DNA from: an uncultured Clostridia bacterium
GTDB lineage: Bacteria > Bacillota > Clostridia > TANB77 > CAG-508
NCBI GenBank assembly: GCA_934129785.1
Contig: CAKOWW010000002.1
Location: 1 to 64,000, forward strand
Direction: 5' to 3'
Length of the DNA: 64,000 nucleotides
Shown piece by piece: positions 63,850 to 64,000 of this stretch. Each line of letters starts with the position of its first letter. Position 1 is the first letter of the stretch. Below the pieces are notes generated by a model. The model saw only the letters and a program-made list of their open reading frames with translations. It was not told the origin of the DNA and ran no database searches. The position numbers were made by a program, and so were the translations under genes.

Positions 63850-64000
63850 TGCTCGGTTTATTACGAAATTTAAGAAATTCTAATTTGTTTTATGGCACCC
63901 TTCCACTAAAGTGAACTCTTTCCATAAAACTTCATAAGAATTTCTAAAATTTCTTCATGCACATTCGCAATCAAATTCGAATTTTATATTTATGGTTAAT
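63850..64000 (+). mobile_element. Diverged MITE copy G, partial, running to the window end
   Basis: It holds CTCGGTTTATTACGAAATTTAAG, TTTTATGGCACCCTTCC, ACTAAAGTGAACTC and TCATGCACATTCG, all diverged versions of the MITE core in the same order as copy B. The inner and outer repeats are worn away. Confidence 0.72.

Noticed and set aside
1..64000. tRNA genes, including a candidate CGGN-reading tRNA-Gly
   Set aside because: I looked for cloverleaf and CCA-like patterns and found none in this window, so the decoding tRNA must lie elsewhere.

Overview
This is a very AT-rich, Clostridia-like chromosomal segment. Gene order and sporulation genes (spoVM, an alpha/beta SASP, spoIVB, spoVG) point to an anaerobic endospore-forming Firmicute, probably an uncultured gut lineage. 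AGA is the main arginine codon, and CGT, CGC and CGA are used sparingly.

The main result concerns the codon CGG. I scanned the window by eye and found 11 in-frame CGG codons, in eight genes: clpX, recO, a Cof-type HAD phosphatase, the cpaF-like ATPase, a large pilus-locus protein (twice), dapA (twice), truB (twice) and an unknown gene at 62972. At every one, the original frame ends or departs from the family sequence, and the gene resumes in the +1 frame if the C is skipped and the next GGN is read as glycine. In the recognisable families that glycine is mostly the expected, conserved residue. I found no in-frame CGG used as an ordinary sense codon, while roughly 65 out-of-phase CGG trinucleotides in coding sequence disturb nothing. 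The simplest reading is that CGG is vacated in this organism and that CGGN is decoded as one glycine, either by +1 frameshifting at a hungry codon or by a quadruplet-reading tRNA-Gly. The genes below are annotated as joined, functional genes, not pseudogenes.

Layout. 1-1512: an IS200/IS605-type element end, nth, a 49-aa membrane peptide with spoVM, and rpmB. 1679-5421: tig, clpP, clpX and a small unknown gene with a structured leader. 5653-11422: a two-component system with an accessory exported protein, a radical SAM activase, thyA and folA. 11906-20760: an orphan gene between two MITE copies, rpsO, pnp, a putative zinc peptidase, queA, tgt and a WG-repeat membrane protein. 20920-26238: a GT4 glycosyltransferase, era, yqzL, recO, hpf, SASP and a HAD phosphatase. 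26347-38813: a Tad-like pilus or secretion locus with a CpaB-like protein, two ParA/MinD-like proteins, CpaF, a TadB/TadC-like protein, six small pilin-like paralogues and two larger exported proteins. 38877-50227: spoIVB, a hendecad coiled-coil protein, murC, spoVG, pth, rng, rimO, unknown genes, an HD protein, dapA and asd. 50834-55063: an Rpn-family nuclease and two glycosyltransferases, each block bounded by MITEs. 55444-62912: the rimP-nusA-ylxR-ylxQ-infB-rbfA-nrnA-truB operon, then an unknown gene.

A roughly 250-bp palindromic MITE family occurs in seven places (five near full length, two partial). Its core is inverted relative to its ends in two copies. I saw no tRNA, rRNA or CRISPR array.
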